Shown piece after piece: positions 37,556 through 47,028 of a DNA stretch of 64,000 bases. Origin of the DNA: Cohnella sp. WQ 127256 (lineage in GTDB: Bacteria; Bacillota; Bacilli; Paenibacillales; Paenibacillaceae); the NCBI RefSeq assembly GCF_024519285.1, contig NZ_JAMZCY010000005.1:620001-684000 (forward strand), in the 5' to 3' direction. The notes beneath the pieces are model-generated. The model searched no databases. It saw only the letters and a list, made by a program, of their open reading frames with translations, and was not told the origin of the DNA. Position 1 is the stretch's first letter; every line of letters begins with the position of its first letter. The position numbers and the translations under genes are program-made.

Positions 37556-38719
37556 ATGGAAGCCGATTTTTCAGAAACATCGCTCACCGCCATTATTAAA
37601 GAGACGATACTTGATAGTCAACTTATCGGTATTTTAGATGCCGGTATGAAGTTGTCCGCAATCCCCTTCCATCAGTATATGACGTTATGTCTCTATCATC
37701 CCGATTTTGGTTATTATCGTGCGGGAACTTCTAGAGTGGGGCGAGAAGGGGACTTCTATACTAGCGCCTACGTTGGGGAATTAATGGGGGAACAGCTAGC
37801 TTCAGAGCTGTCACGTCATGCTAAGAGATGGTTTGCAGAGGATGACACTGTAGAGATCATCGATTGGGGCGGTGGTACGGGTCGTCTCAGTCGCCAAATG
37901 CTGGATGCTTGGAATATTGAAGAGGTCACGGATGGACGAGACAATCCATTTTTCCTAACCGTCGTTGAAGGAAATCCAGAGCATCGTCGCTTAGCGAGTT
38001 TAGAATTGGACTCTTACATACAAGCAGGCAAAGCACGTGTTATCAGTCGCGAAGAGGGGGAAGGCTTAAACTTTGGTGAGCACCCGGTGATGGTTGTGGC
38101 GAACGAGCTTCTGGATGCTTTTCCTACTTATCGGATAGTGCAACGAGAGGGAAAGCTGTGGGAGTGGGGAGTCGCGTGGCAGGAAGGTGTCGGTCTGATC
38201 TCCTGCTTGCTGGAGCTGGATAACCCTCGACTTAAAAATTGGATAAGCGATAATCATATTAGCTTAATGGATAACCAGTCCATTGAAATCAATTTGGATG
38301 CGGGGGATTGGGTAGCTGACCTCGCTGGCCGACTGGAACAGGCGATTGTCATTTTCATTGATTATGGAGACGAGACAGAGGAATTAATTTCAGCCCATCG
38401 AATGGATGGGACCTTGATGTGTTATTATCAGCATCGAGCGCATAATGATCCATTTCGGATGCCTGGGGAGCAGGATTTGACGTCGCACGTTAACTTTAGT
38501 CATATTCGCAAGAGTGCCGAGAGCCAAGGCTTACAAGAGCAATGGTACGGTTCACAAAAAAGGTTTCTCGTGGAGTCAGGATTGCTAGAGAAGCTTGTCT
38601 CCCATACCCATACAGATCCGTTTCATCCTGTTGTTCGACGTAATCGAGCCATTCGTCAGCTACTGCTGTCTGACGGAATGAGCGAGTTATTTAAAGTGCA
38701 GGTTTTGCTTAAAATATAA
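37556..38719 (+). CDS. SAM-dependent methyltransferase, MidA/NDUFAF7 family
   Basis: The 387-residue protein belongs to the Methyltransf_28 (COG1565) family. Motif regions include PFHQYMTLCLYHPDFGYY near 39, GREGDFYTSAYVGELMGE near 62 and IIDWGGGTGRLSRQML near 101. Mitochondrial NDUFAF7 methylates an arginine of complex I; the bacterial substrate is not known. ATG 37556 follows GGGGAAGGTG. A TATAAT box (37517-37522) lies upstream, without a clear -35. It stands alone between convergent and divergent neighbours. Confidence 0.86.
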   Translation: MEADFSETSLTAIIKETILDSQLIGILDAGMKLSAIPFHQYMTLCLYHPDFGYYRAGTSRVGREGDFYTSAYVGELMGEQLASELSRHAKRWFAEDDTVEIIDWGGGTGRLSRQMLDAWNIEEVTDGRDNPFFLTVVEGNPEHRRLASLELDSYIQAGKARVISREEGEGLNFGEHPVMVVANELLDAFPTYRIVQREGKLWEWGVAWQEGVGLISCLLELDNPRLKNWISDNHISLMDNQSIEINLDAGDWVADLAGRLEQAIVIFIDYGDETEELISAHRMDGTLMCYYQHRAHNDPFRMPGEQDLTSHVNFSHIRKSAESQGLQEQWYGSQKRFLVESGLLEKLVSHTHTDPFHPVVRRNRAIRQLLLSDGMSELFKVQVLLKI

Positions 38720-38726
38720 ATAAGAA

Positions 38727-38776
38727 AAAGAGGCTGTTACCAAGTCGTAATCGACTTTGGAAACAGCCTCTTTGCT
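38727..38776. terminator. Bidirectional terminator after the MidA-type gene
   Basis: AAAGAGGCTGTT pairs with AACAGCCTCTTT, with an inner CCAAGTCG/CGACTTTGG stem (one bulge). It separates the convergent gene yqgY. Confidence 0.85.
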
Positions 38777-38813
38777 TGCTCATTTGTGGTTAGTGGACAT
38801 ATGTAACCTGTTT

Positions 38814-39050
38814 CTATACCGGCATACCCATCTCGAATACGGACCAGTAGGTGAATCCGAGGAATGCGAGTATCATGTATCCCCAGAACATCATCATGTA
38901 TGTCCGTTCTGTGAAATTCAAGTACCCGAGCAAGAAGAAAACAGCGGTTTGCATGAAAAACAACAATGCGAATTCATACATGTCGCCAGCAAACGCCATA
39001 AGGGCAATTACCAGTGTCCAGAAGCCGAGCACTCTAAACATACGTGCCAT
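38814..39050 (-). CDS. yqgY: DUF2626 membrane protein (YqgY)
   Basis: The 78-residue protein has three hydrophobic segments and the conserved N terminus MARMFRVLGFWTLVIALM plus LNFTERTYMMMFWGYMIL, matching YqgY/DUF2626 of Bacillus. Function unknown. ATG 39050 is preceded by GAGGGG. A good promoter lies 43 bases upstream on the same strand. Confidence 0.85.
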   Translation of the reverse strand: MARMFRVLGFWTLVIALMAFAGDMYEFALLFFMQTAVFFLLGYLNFTERTYMMMFWGYMILAFLGFTYWSVFEMGMPV

Positions 39051-39353
39051 CGTTAATTCCCCTCTCATAACACAAGACGATTTCTAATGCATATTATAAC
39101 GTTTGAACAAAAGGGTGTAAACCAACAAAGTAGTGACGAATCGGCAAACTTTTTGAATATAAATATAATGTTCCCGCTTGTCGAACGTATATGCAATCTG
39201 ATTTCTTAAAACTCGATTTACCAGTCAAAGGTATAGTGAATCAAAAAATGGATATAAATAGAAGTATCCGATAGATTCTATGAATTCTACAACGGGCATA
39301 GAAATGAAGAAAGCAGCAAAATATATGCGATCTATAAGGAGGGAAGGGCACCC
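39051..39353. other. Intergenic region between yqgY and rsfA
   Basis: The 303 bases hold the yqgY promoter and, on the + strand, a possible rsfA promoter: TCGGCA at 39141-39146, 17 bases, TATAAT at 39164-39169. The remainder up to rsfA is AT-rich without a supported gene. Confidence 0.5.
39093..39121 (-). promoter_or_regulatory. Sigma-A promoter of yqgY
   Basis: On the - strand TTTACA (39121-39116), a 17-base spacer and TATAAT (39098-39093). Transcription would start near 39086. Confidence 0.72.
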
Positions 39354-39998
39354 ATGACGGCTGTGAGACAAGACGCATGGAGTCCGGATGATGATTTGAT
39401 TTTGGCGGAGGTAACCTTACGCCACATCCGTGAAGGCAGCACCCAATTATCCGCTTTTGAGGAAGTGGGGCAGCGAATCGCCCGAACCTCTGCAGCATGC
39501 GGTTTTCGTTGGAATAGTTGTGTCCGCAAGAGATACGATGAAGCCATCGGAATGGCTAAGCAACAGCGTCAGAAGCGGAATTATCTCAAGAAGCAAGGGA
39601 TATCCGCGATATCTGGTTCGGAGCGACTAGTCGTCGAAGAAGGCGACAATGTGAAGGCGGAGCTATTATCCGCTGAATCTATGTCATTGGAAGCAATTAT
39701 TCGCTATTTGCGCCAATGGAAAGGTACTGTTCAGGAGATGAGTCGGCAGATTCGTCATCTGGAGAAGGAATTGAAAGAGAAGGACGATCGTTTGAGCGAA
39801 TTCCGCGAAATCAACGAACGGCTTTCTAAAGAGGTCAACGAGGTTCAGACGGATTACCGGGTCGTTAATGACGACTATAAAGCGCTCATTCGTATTATGG
39901 ACCGTGCTCGTCGTCTCGCTTTTTTAACAGAAGAAGTAGACGAGGATCGGGCAAGGTTTAAGATGGATGCGAATGGTAATCTAGAAAGAATTGAGTAA
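39354..39998 (+). CDS. rsfA: RsfA family sporulation transcription factor
   Basis: The 214-residue protein has an N-terminal Myb/SANT-like DNA-binding region beginning [20 protein letters not shown] with [15 protein letters not shown] near 50. A C-terminal coiled coil (about 110-190, [20 protein letters not shown]) follows. RsfA fine-tunes sigma-F-dependent genes in the prespore of Bacillus, where it lies near panE and bshC as here. ATG 39354 follows AAGGAGGGAAGG. A strong terminator follows. Confidence 0.88.
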   Translation: MTAVRQDAWSPDDDLILAEVTLRHIREGSTQLSAFEEVGQRIARTSAACGFRWNSCVRKRYDEAIGMAKQQRQKRNYLKKQGISAISGSERLVVEEGDNVKAELLSAESMSLEAIIRYLRQWKGTVQEMSRQIRHLEKELKEKDDRLSEFREINERLSKEVNEVQTDYRVVNDDYKALIRIMDRARRLAFLTEEVDEDRARFKMDANGNLERIE

Positions 39999-40016
39999 AC
40001 GTATTCAGAGAGCAGA

Positions 40017-40050
40017 CAAAACCCGCGAGGACTTTCCTCGCGGGTTTTGC
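40017..40050 (+). terminator. Terminator after rsfA
   Basis: A perfect 15-base stem CAAAACCCGCGAGGA/TCCTCGCGGGTTTTG with a 3-base loop. Confidence 0.9.
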
Positions 40051-40191
40051 TTTGACCACGATTCAGTAAAGATTACATTCTCTATACTTGATCTGCATCG
40101 TCCTCGAAATAAACGTTGAACATCTTGAAAGGAAAGCGATTGCCATTTATGCTTGTGTTGAATAAAAAATGAGATGAGGCACAGCTAGATT

Positions 40192-41109
40192 ATGAATAAG
40201 GTGGCAGTGTTGGGCGGAGGCTCTCTTGGATTATTACTAGCGAGTAAATTGAAGGCTTCAGGAAATGACTGTGTGCTATGGACGAGAACTCGAAGCCAAG
40301 CCTCTCTGCTGAATAACAATGGACTTACGCTAGAAAATCAAGCGGGAGAAAGGGTTAGTAGAGTGACTATGACTGCTCTTGCATTTGAAGATGTACATTC
40401 TTGCGAGGATAGGATTGTCCTGCTAGCTGTCAAACAAACCGCATTAACTCAAGCATTCATAGATCATCTTTCTAGAATTATCCCTGTACAAGGAACCCTT
40501 GTACTCTTTCAGAACGGGATAGGCCACCAGGAGCTCCTACAGCAAGCGTTGCCGGGTAGAACGCTAATTGTAGCGGTTACCACTGAAGGGGCGCTAAGAA
40601 TCGATGAAACAGCCGTACGGCACACCGGGAGCGGAGAAACCCAGATTGCTGAAGATGATCAAATAGATCGGGATCAGCTGCAGTCTGTTAAACGAATGTT
40701 GGAACAGGCAGGATTTTCCGTTTTATTGTCGAAACAGTTGAGAACAGCCATTTTACGTAAGTTACTTATTAATGCTGTTATTAACCCACTTACCGCAATA
40801 TTGCGTATTCGTAATGGTGAGCTTACACAATCCGTTGATCGAATGGAATTAATGAATGCTTTATTTCATGAGACGTTCGATATATTAAAAGAATATGGCT
40901 TAGGTGAGGAATCCGAGTTATGGAATACCGTGCTTCAAGTCTGCTCTGCAACTAGTCGTAATGAATCCTCTATGCTGCAAGATGTATCGGCGCATAAACA
41001 AACTGAGGTGGAATTCATTAACGGAGCAATTTGTCGAATGGCGGCTAAGCAAGGCAAAGATGCGCCTTGGAACAAAGCTGTTACGGCGCTTGTCAGAGCC
41101 ATTCAATAA
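40192..41109 (+). CDS. panE: 2-dehydropantoate 2-reductase
   Basis: The 305-residue NADPH-dependent enzyme converts ketopantoate to pantoate in coenzyme A synthesis. The Rossmann motif VAVLGGGSLGLLLASKL lies at the N terminus. LRKLLINAVINPLTAILRIRN near 185 carries the conserved Lys and Asn of the active site. The order rsfA, panE, (DUF3397), bshC matches the Bacillus ylb region. A weak promoter may be present (TTGCCA 40140-40145, 17 bases, TAAAAA). Confidence 0.92.
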   Translation: MNKVAVLGGGSLGLLLASKLKASGNDCVLWTRTRSQASLLNNNGLTLENQAGERVSRVTMTALAFEDVHSCEDRIVLLAVKQTALTQAFIDHLSRIIPVQGTLVLFQNGIGHQELLQQALPGRTLIVAVTTEGALRIDETAVRHTGSGETQIAEDDQIDRDQLQSVKRMLEQAGFSVLLSKQLRTAILRKLLINAVINPLTAILRIRNGELTQSVDRMELMNALFHETFDILKEYGLGEESELWNTVLQVCSATSRNESSMLQDVSAHKQTEVEFINGAICRMAAKQGKDAPWNKAVTALVRAIQ

Positions 41110-41129
41110 ATGGGGGGAGAGGTTGGCCC

Positions 41130-41516
41130 ATGAGCTCCATCTGGAATGCACTGATCACATCATATTCTGCTTTAGCGGTTGTACCTTTTATCCCTTTTTT
41201 CCTCGTCTACCTTGTTTCTTCTCTGCGGGGAGTAGACCGTAAGAGGGCTATAAGATTGGCGATGGATACGACGACTGTTTTCTTGTTCGGCTTTGTTGCT
41301 GGTTCACTTAATCTGCGCTTACATACGAGCTTTGGTCCATTCTTTATTATTCTCGTCATGCTCATCGGCGGTGGGCTAATTGGTAATGCTCAGAATCGTG
41401 TGAAAGGAAAGCTAGATCCTAGAAAACTAGTACGAGCGGTTTGGAGATTATCCTTCTTTGGTTTGACTTTCCTTTATATTTTTCTAATGTTATTACATCT
41501 TATCTTTCCAATGTGA
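41130..41516 (+). CDS. DUF3397 membrane protein
   Basis: The 128-residue protein has four predicted membrane segments and the conserved SSLRGVDRKRAIRLAMDTTT region near residue 33, which fits DUF3397. The frame is open to 41067 inside panE, but ATG 41130 follows GGGGGGAGAGG. Function unknown; located between panE and bshC. Confidence 0.83.
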   Translation: MSSIWNALITSYSALAVVPFIPFFLVYLVSSLRGVDRKRAIRLAMDTTTVFLFGFVAGSLNLRLHTSFGPFFIILVMLIGGGLIGNAQNRVKGKLDPRKLVRAVWRLSFFGLTFLYIFLMLLHLIFPM

Positions 41517-41596
41517 TGGGAACCTTTTGACGATCATTCTGCTCTTGTGTACAATCAAATTGATAACACAACGACAGAACGGGGGGAACATTCCCT

Positions 41597-43240
41597 TTGA
41601 ATATTTCATCACTTAAGGATTCGAATCCTTCCTCATTAGCTGAACGATATCGATTTGGAGATTCGGAAGTTAATGAGTTATTTGGCAAGCATCCTTCTCA
41701 TGATGCGTCATGGTTGGATAGAGCAGTTCATTTAGATAAGACGGTGGAAGATAGAGCAGACATGAAACAGGTAGCAGCAGTATTGAGAAAATACCAAGCT
41801 AAGCTGCCCAATTATGAAGAAGCTCAGAAATCCTTGCATAAGCTAGAGCAATCTAATTGTCTTGTCGTCGTAGGTGGACAACAAGCAGGATTGTTCGGCG
41901 GAGCATTACTTATTTTCTATAAAGCGTTATCGGTCATTCAGACTGCACGTGACGCGGAGAAAAGATTAGGCAGACCTGTTGTCCCCCTCTTCTGGATCGC
42001 CGGCGAGGACCACGACTATGACGAAGCTAACCATGTGAACATCCAAGCAGCAGAGGGCGGCATTCGACGTATTCGTATCGAACGTCCCGAAGGACCGCGG
42101 CTAGCTGTCAGCAGAACGCCGCTCACTTCACAGCAATGGGACCTGGCTTTACAAGAGCTTGCAGCTCAATTACCCGATACAGAATTCAAGCCTGCACTAC
42201 TCGAACGTCTTCAAAGCCACGTCACAGACGCGCCTACATTGAGTTTGGCTTTTGCCCGACTGCTAGCGGATTGGTTCGGTAATCAAGGTTTAGTATTACT
42301 TGACGCGGACGATCCTGACCTGCGAGAATTGGAAGCGCCAATGTTCCGCGAGCTAACAGTTCGCAACGATGATCTCGAAGCGGCATTGAAGATCGGCGAG
42401 GATCAGGTTTTAAGCAGAGGTTTCAAGCTACAAGCAGAGGTTACACCAGGTAGCGCGAATTTATTCCTTCATCATGAGCAAGGAAGACTATTGCTTCACA
42501 AAGATAAGGATAACTTCGTGGACCGGAGAGGTCATGTTTCCATGTCCCATCAGCAGATGCTGGATCTCATGGCGAAGTCTCCTGATTGCTTGAGCACGAA
42601 TGCGTTGACGCGTCCTCTCATGCAAGACTATATTCTTCCTGTTCTTGCGGCTGTGTTGGGACCTTCAGAACTCGCTTATTGGGGCATTCTTAGTCCTGCG
42701 TTCAAAGAGTTTGGTATGTCCATGCCTTTATTGATTCCACGTCAATCGTTCGTTTACTTGGAGTCTAACATTACTAAGCTTCTTGATAAATACTCCTTAA
42801 CCGTTGAACAAGTTCTTACGGATTGGGAGAGTCAGCGAGCGGAATGGCTCGGTAAACAAGATGAATGGCATTTGGATGAGCAATTTGAACTCGTACGGAA
42901 ACAATTTACGGAACTGTATGAGCCAGTAATGAATACAGTATCGTCGCTTAAACCCGGTCTCGCCACAATGGCGCAGCGTAATTTAGAAAAAATATTAGAA
43001 CAAATGACATTTCTGGAATCGCGCTCTATGGATGCGATTTCTAAGCAGCACGAGGCTTCGCTGCGTCAGTGGGATCGTATACAGTTATCGCTATCTCCTA
43101 TGGCCAAGCCGCAAGAGAGAGTTTATGGAACGATACATTTCCTGAATCGATATGGTCGGGAGTGGCTCGCTCTATGGGCTGACGTTCCTTATGTCGTAAC
43201 TGGCGGACAACGCTTAGTTGAAGGTTTGACGAGTAGATAG
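41597..43240 (+). CDS. bshC: Bacillithiol biosynthesis cysteine-adding enzyme BshC
   Basis: The 547-residue protein performs the last step of bacillithiol synthesis, adding cysteine to glucosaminyl-malate. A Rossmann-type core has [20 protein letters not shown] near 93-112, [18 protein letters not shown] near 132 and a coiled-coil segment near 420-490 that mediates dimerisation in the Bacillus enzyme. The start is TTG 41597 after GGGGGGAA. In Bacillus bshC directly precedes mraZ; here about 6.8 kb intervenes. Confidence 0.95.
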   Translation: MNISSLKDSNPSSLAERYRFGDSEVNELFGKHPSHDASWLDRAVHLDKTVEDRADMKQVAAVLRKYQAKLPNYEEAQKSLHKLEQSNCLVVVGGQQAGLFGGALLIFYKALSVIQTARDAEKRLGRPVVPLFWIAGEDHDYDEANHVNIQAAEGGIRRIRIERPEGPRLAVSRTPLTSQQWDLALQELAAQLPDTEFKPALLERLQSHVTDAPTLSLAFARLLADWFGNQGLVLLDADDPDLRELEAPMFRELTVRNDDLEAALKIGEDQVLSRGFKLQAEVTPGSANLFLHHEQGRLLLHKDKDNFVDRRGHVSMSHQQMLDLMAKSPDCLSTNALTRPLMQDYILPVLAAVLGPSELAYWGILSPAFKEFGMSMPLLIPRQSFVYLESNITKLLDKYSLTVEQVLTDWESQRAEWLGKQDEWHLDEQFELVRKQFTELYEPVMNTVSSLKPGLATMAQRNLEKILEQMTFLESRSMDAISKQHEASLRQWDRIQLSLSPMAKPQERVYGTIHFLNRYGREWLALWADVPYVVTGGQRLVEGLTSR

Positions 43241-43299
43241 CTGATATACCATACAGCTGGAACTCTTACTTATATTATAAAATTTGGAGGATACATCTC

Positions 43300-44562
43300 A
43301 TGAAAACAGCTTTGGAAAGTATCGTACGAGACCCATCTCTAGCACCAGAAGGAAAACTTAAAATTGACTGGGTACAAGCCCATATGCCAGTCCTTAACCA
43401 AATTCGTAAGGAGTTCGAGCGGGATCAGCCTTTCAAAGGGCTACGTGTTGCGATCTCCCTTCACTTAGAAGCCAAAACAGCTTATCTAGCTAAAGTCGTG
43501 CAAGCGGGTGGAGCTGAAGTTGTTATTACAGGTAGTAACCCATTGTCAACCCAAGACGATGTGTGCGCGGCACTAGTAGAAGACGGAATTGCAGTTTATG
43601 CCAAATACAATCCAGACCCACAAGAATATAAAGACCTAATGGTCAAAACGTTGGAAACTAAGCCGGATCTTATCATTGATGATGGCGGGGATCTCGTATC
43701 CATTCTTCACTCCGAGCGTCAAGATTTGCTTTCTCAAGTTCGTGGTGGAGCAGAGGAAACGACAACGGGCATTTTGCGCTTGAAAGCGATGGAGAAGGAT
43801 GGTTCTCTTAAATTCCCTATGGTAGCTGTAAATGACGCATATTGTAAATACTTGTTCGATAACCGCTATGGTACTGGTCAATCCGTATGGGATGGGATCA
43901 ACCGTACGACAAACCTTGTTGTCGCTGGTAAAACAGTCGTTGTAAATGGCTATGGCTGGTGCGGTAAAGGTGTGGCGATGCGTGCTAAAGGTCTTGGCGC
44001 AAACGTCATCGTTACAGAAATAGATGCTATCCGTGGGGTTGAGGCTTACATGGACGGATTTGCTGTGATGTCGATGGAAGAAGCAGCTAAAGTAGGCGAA
44101 TTCTTCGTAACCGTTACAGGTAATAAAGATGTCATTCGCGGAGAGCACATTGCCAACATGAAGGATGGAGCAATCCTATCTAATGCTGGACATTTCGATA
44201 TCGAAGTGAACCTTGTGGAGCTTGCGGAAATGTCCGTATCCAAGCGTGTTGTGCGTCGTAATATTGAGGAATACGTATTGAAAGATGGACGTAAAATTTA
44301 TGTGCTGGCTGAAGGACGCCTAGTTAACCTTGCAGCAGGGGACGGACATCCAGCAGAAATTATGGACATGACATTTGCCTTACAGGCTATTGCGCTCCGT
44401 CATGTTAATGAAAATTACGAAAGCATGGGTAGTAAAGTTGTTAACGTTCCATACGAGCTCGATGAGCTTGTTGCGCGTACGAAGCTGGAATCCCTTGGAA
44501 TTAAAATTGATACCCTATCCGAAGACCAGAAGGCATATTTGGATAGCTGGGCTTCCCACTAA
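43300..44562 (+). CDS. ahcY: S-adenosylhomocysteine hydrolase, short (archaeal/thermophile-like) form
   Basis: The 420-residue protein reversibly splits S-adenosylhomocysteine to adenosine and homocysteine with NAD. Residues seen include [12 protein letters not shown] near 54, DDGGDLVS near 128, [14 protein letters not shown] near 151 and the NAD loop [20 protein letters not shown] near 214. The GYGWCGKG loop and the short length, lacking the insertion of eukaryotic and many bacterial enzymes, fit the archaeal-type group, which may also act on S-inosylhomocysteine. ATG 43300 follows TTGGAGGA. Most Bacillus use MtnN and LuxS instead. Confidence 0.9.
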   Translation: MKTALESIVRDPSLAPEGKLKIDWVQAHMPVLNQIRKEFERDQPFKGLRVAISLHLEAKTAYLAKVVQAGGAEVVITGSNPLSTQDDVCAALVEDGIAVYAKYNPDPQEYKDLMVKTLETKPDLIIDDGGDLVSILHSERQDLLSQVRGGAEETTTGILRLKAMEKDGSLKFPMVAVNDAYCKYLFDNRYGTGQSVWDGINRTTNLVVAGKTVVVNGYGWCGKGVAMRAKGLGANVIVTEIDAIRGVEAYMDGFAVMSMEEAAKVGEFFVTVTGNKDVIRGEHIANMKDGAILSNAGHFDIEVNLVELAEMSVSKRVVRRNIEEYVLKDGRKIYVLAEGRLVNLAAGDGHPAEIMDMTFALQAIALRHVNENYESMGSKVVNVPYELDELVARTKLESLGIKIDTLSEDQKAYLDSWASH

Positions 44563-44590
44563 TACAATATTTTCTGTATGAAATTAAGAT

Positions 44591-44638
44591 AAAAAGAGTT
44601 TGTTTCTTCGAAAACCTCGAGGGAACAAACTCTTTTTT
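44591..44638 (+). terminator. Terminator after ahcY
   Basis: AAAAAGAGTTTGTT (44591-44604) pairs with AACAAACTCTTTTT (44624-44637). It isolates ahcY from the Fur-controlled promoter 18 bases downstream. Confidence 0.9.
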
Positions 44639-44655
44639 AATTTGTTAAATAATTA

Positions 44656-44683
44656 TTGACAATGATAATCATTATCATGTAAT
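44656..44683 (+). promoter_or_regulatory. Promoter of the iron/heme operon
   Basis: A perfect -35 TTGACA (44656-44661), 16-base spacer, TGTAAT (44678-44683). The spacer is almost entirely Fur box 1. Confidence 0.82.
44658..44676. promoter_or_regulatory. Fur box 1
   Basis: GACAATGATAATCATTATC matches the 19-base Fur consensus GATAATGATAATCATTATC at 18 positions. It overlaps the -35 box and spacer, so Fur-Fe(II) binding would block RNA polymerase. Confidence 0.92.
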
Positions 44684-44692
44684 GTTCTAAAT

Positions 44693-44711
44693 GAAAATGA
44701 TTATCATTATT
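44693..44711. promoter_or_regulatory. Fur box 2
   Basis: GAAAATGATTATCATTATT matches the Fur consensus at 17 of 19 positions (counting W at the centre). It covers the early transcribed region, about 35 bases (centre to centre) after box 1. Confidence 0.88.
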
Positions 44712-44729
44712 AACTAGGAGGAAAAAAGA

Positions 44730-46010
44730 ATGTTTCGTAAATCTTTATGGACTGGAATATTATCCGCGGTAATTTTGTTTGTTGGGGCTACAGGCGCTGC
44801 ACAGCCTGCAAATGCTACTGTAGCCACTAAATCAATCAAGGTGGTAGTGGATGGGAAAGCAATCTCTCTAGCAGCTGATCCTCAGGAAATTAGAGGTAGA
44901 CTGTTAGTGCCTTATAACAGTGTTGTTACAGCAATGGGTGGCACAGTAAGCTGGAACGAAAAGACGAAAGAGATCAAAGCAGTAAAAGGGAAGGTTACGG
45001 TAACTTATACGATTGGTTCAACAACGGCATACATAAACAATGAGAAAAAGACGCTTGAATCGGCACCGATTAGTATCAATAACACAGCATTCGTTCCTCT
45101 TCGTGCACTAGCCCAATCCTTTGGGATGTGGGTGAAATGGGACAGCGTGAGCAAGCAAGTGACGATTTCAAGTCAGTTAACGGTGCAAACGAAAAGTGGA
45201 GCCCTAACACTTAATAAGGTGCCGCAACGAATCGTAACGCTTGCCTCGTCAGATACCGAGATTATAGCTGCGCTTGGTGGTAACATCGTCGGGAGATCTA
45301 CGGTGCTCGGTAAAATTTATCCTCCTGAAGCAGCATCCATTCCCGAGGTGGGAAGCGCGCACGGCATTAACTTCGAGACGTTAGCAACGTTAAAGGCGGA
45401 TCTTGTTATCGGTAGCCCCTCCTTACAAGCCCAGGTAGCAACGATCGAGAAGTTAGGAGCGAAGGTGCTGCTTAACTCCCATAACGCCTACAATGACATT
45501 CAAAACTCCATTCGCCTTTATGGTGAAGTGCTTGGCAAGAGCGAGGAAGCAGTCAAACTAATAAAAGGAATGGACGACAAATTGAAAAAGGTTCAACTCA
45601 ATCAACCTAAGACTAAACCTAAGACATTAATTCTATATGGTGCTCCGGGGAGCTTTGTTGTCGCACTACCTTCTAGTTATCCTGGCAACTTCCTTGAAAT
45701 GGCTGGCGGGGAAAATGTAGCTGCTAAATTTCCGAAGATGGATACAATGCCGCAATATGCCGAATTGAGCATGGAGAGAATTGTAGCGGCCGACCCAGAT
45801 GTGATTTATCTCATTACACATGGTGATCCCGTAGAAGTGAAAGCTAGCTTCAAGAAAGAGCTAGAAAACAATCCTGCATGGAAAAACTTGGGTGCAGTAA
45901 AATCGGGTCAGTTCGAGGTACTACCTAATGAATTGTTCGCAGCCAATCCCGGATTGCGTGCACCAGAAGCAATTAATAGCTTGAATGAGCTACTTCTACA
46001 GGTGAAATAA
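44730..46010 (+). CDS. Iron/heme ABC solute-binding protein with N-terminal stalk domain
   Basis: The 426-residue protein has a signal peptide (to about residue 29, QPANA) and a copper-amine-oxidase-like 'stalk' domain at about 34-148, with the paired motifs LLVPYNSVVTAMGGTVSWNE and FVPLRALAQSFGMWVKWD. A BtuF/FeuA-type periplasmic-binding domain follows at about 160-426 (RIVTLASSDTEIIAALGG, then EVGSAHGINFETLATLKADL). No lipobox Cys is present, unlike most Gram-positive binding proteins, so the stalk domain may keep it at the wall or membrane. It heads an operon behind two Fur boxes. Confidence 0.88.
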   Translation: MFRKSLWTGILSAVILFVGATGAAQPANATVATKSIKVVVDGKAISLAADPQEIRGRLLVPYNSVVTAMGGTVSWNEKTKEIKAVKGKVTVTYTIGSTTAYINNEKKTLESAPISINNTAFVPLRALAQSFGMWVKWDSVSKQVTISSQLTVQTKSGALTLNKVPQRIVTLASSDTEIIAALGGNIVGRSTVLGKIYPPEAASIPEVGSAHGINFETLATLKADLVIGSPSLQAQVATIEKLGAKVLLNSHNAYNDIQNSIRLYGEVLGKSEEAVKLIKGMDDKLKKVQLNQPKTKPKTLILYGAPGSFVVALPSSYPGNFLEMAGGENVAAKFPKMDTMPQYAELSMERIVAADPDVIYLITHGDPVEVKASFKKELENNPAWKNLGAVKSGQFEVLPNELFAANPGLRAPEAINSLNELLLQVK

Positions 46011-46014
46011 GACA

Positions 46015-47028
46015 ATGAGTGAAGAAATCATCCAGCGTCAAGATCCTCGTGCGAGGGTCAGAATTTTGTTATTCGCATTGTTTATAGCTCTAGTCATTCT
46101 CTCTATTCTATATGGGCTAATGGTTGGTGCTGTCTCGATCCCCGTTAAAGAGGTGTGGGCCGCGCTCTTCGGAAGTTCGGATTCAGAATTCCATCAGATC
46201 GTATGGAACTTAAGGCTTCCAAGAGTACTTACTGGATTACTCGTCGGCATTTGCTTGGCGATATCAGGTGCTTTCCTTCAAGGGGTATTCCGCAATCCTC
46301 TTGCGGATCCAGGTATTATCGGGGTTTCTGCGGGGGCGGGATTGGCAGCGGTAGCGATGATGATTTTATTCCCAGAGCATATGTCGCTTGTCCCGTTGGC
46401 AGCGTTCTTAGGTGCTTTGGTTGCCGCAGCGATCATCTACGTATTAGCTTGGAATAAAGGCGCACCTACAGGGAGGATGATCCTTGCTGGGGTGGCGGTT
46501 AACTCCTTGCTAGGAGCGGGAATGACGACAATTATGCTACTGAATAGCGAGAAGGTACAATCGGTACTACCCTGGCTTGCAGGTAGCTTGAATGGAAAAA
46601 GCTGGCCGCATTTCGATACGATTTTTCCTTATGCATGTATTGGCATAATCCTGTCCGTATTCCTAGTGAAGCATGCTAACGCTTTGATCCTTGGTGACGA
46701 AGTGGCGAAGCTCCTCGGAAATCGCGTAGAGAGAAGTAGAATGCTAATTATCCTTATGTCCACCTTCTTGGCAGGCATAGCGATAAGCGTCTCGGGACTG
46801 ATCGGCTTCGTCGGATTGGTTGTGCCCCACATTGTGCGAATGATCGTAGGCAATGATTACAAGTTTTTCCTCCCGCTATCAGCACTTGGAGGTGGAGCAC
46901 TTGTGGTTGCGGCGGATACTTCGGCAAGGGCATGGTTTGACCCGATCGAGTTTCCTGTCGGCGTATTGTTAGCATTGCTAGGTGCACCATTTTTCCTCTA
47001 CTTATTGAGAGGGAGGTTAAGAGGGTGA
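46015..47028 (+). CDS. FecCD-family ABC permease
   Basis: The 337-residue permease has about ten membrane helices and the family features LRLPRVLTGLLVGICLAISG, FRNPLADPGIIGVSAGAGLA and GFVGLVVPHIVRMIVG near the C terminus. These transporters import iron-siderophores, heme or cobalamin. It starts 4 bases after the solute-binding gene and overlaps the ATPase gene by 4 bases. Given the IsdG-type gene downstream, heme is the favoured substrate. Confidence 0.93.
   Translation: MSEEIIQRQDPRARVRILLFALFIALVILSILYGLMVGAVSIPVKEVWAALFGSSDSEFHQIVWNLRLPRVLTGLLVGICLAISGAFLQGVFRNPLADPGIIGVSAGAGLAAVAMMILFPEHMSLVPLAAFLGALVAAAIIYVLAWNKGAPTGRMILAGVAVNSLLGAGMTTIMLLNSEKVQSVLPWLAGSLNGKSWPHFDTIFPYACIGIILSVFLVKHANALILGDEVAKLLGNRVERSRMLIILMSTFLAGIAISVSGLIGFVGLVVPHIVRMIVGNDYKFFLPLSALGGGALVVAADTSARAWFDPIEFPVGVLLALLGAPFFLYLLRGRLRG

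Noticed and set aside
43636..44148. A - strand frame of 170 codons inside ahcY
   Set aside because: Antisense shadow without start signals; ahcY has clear motifs on the + strand.
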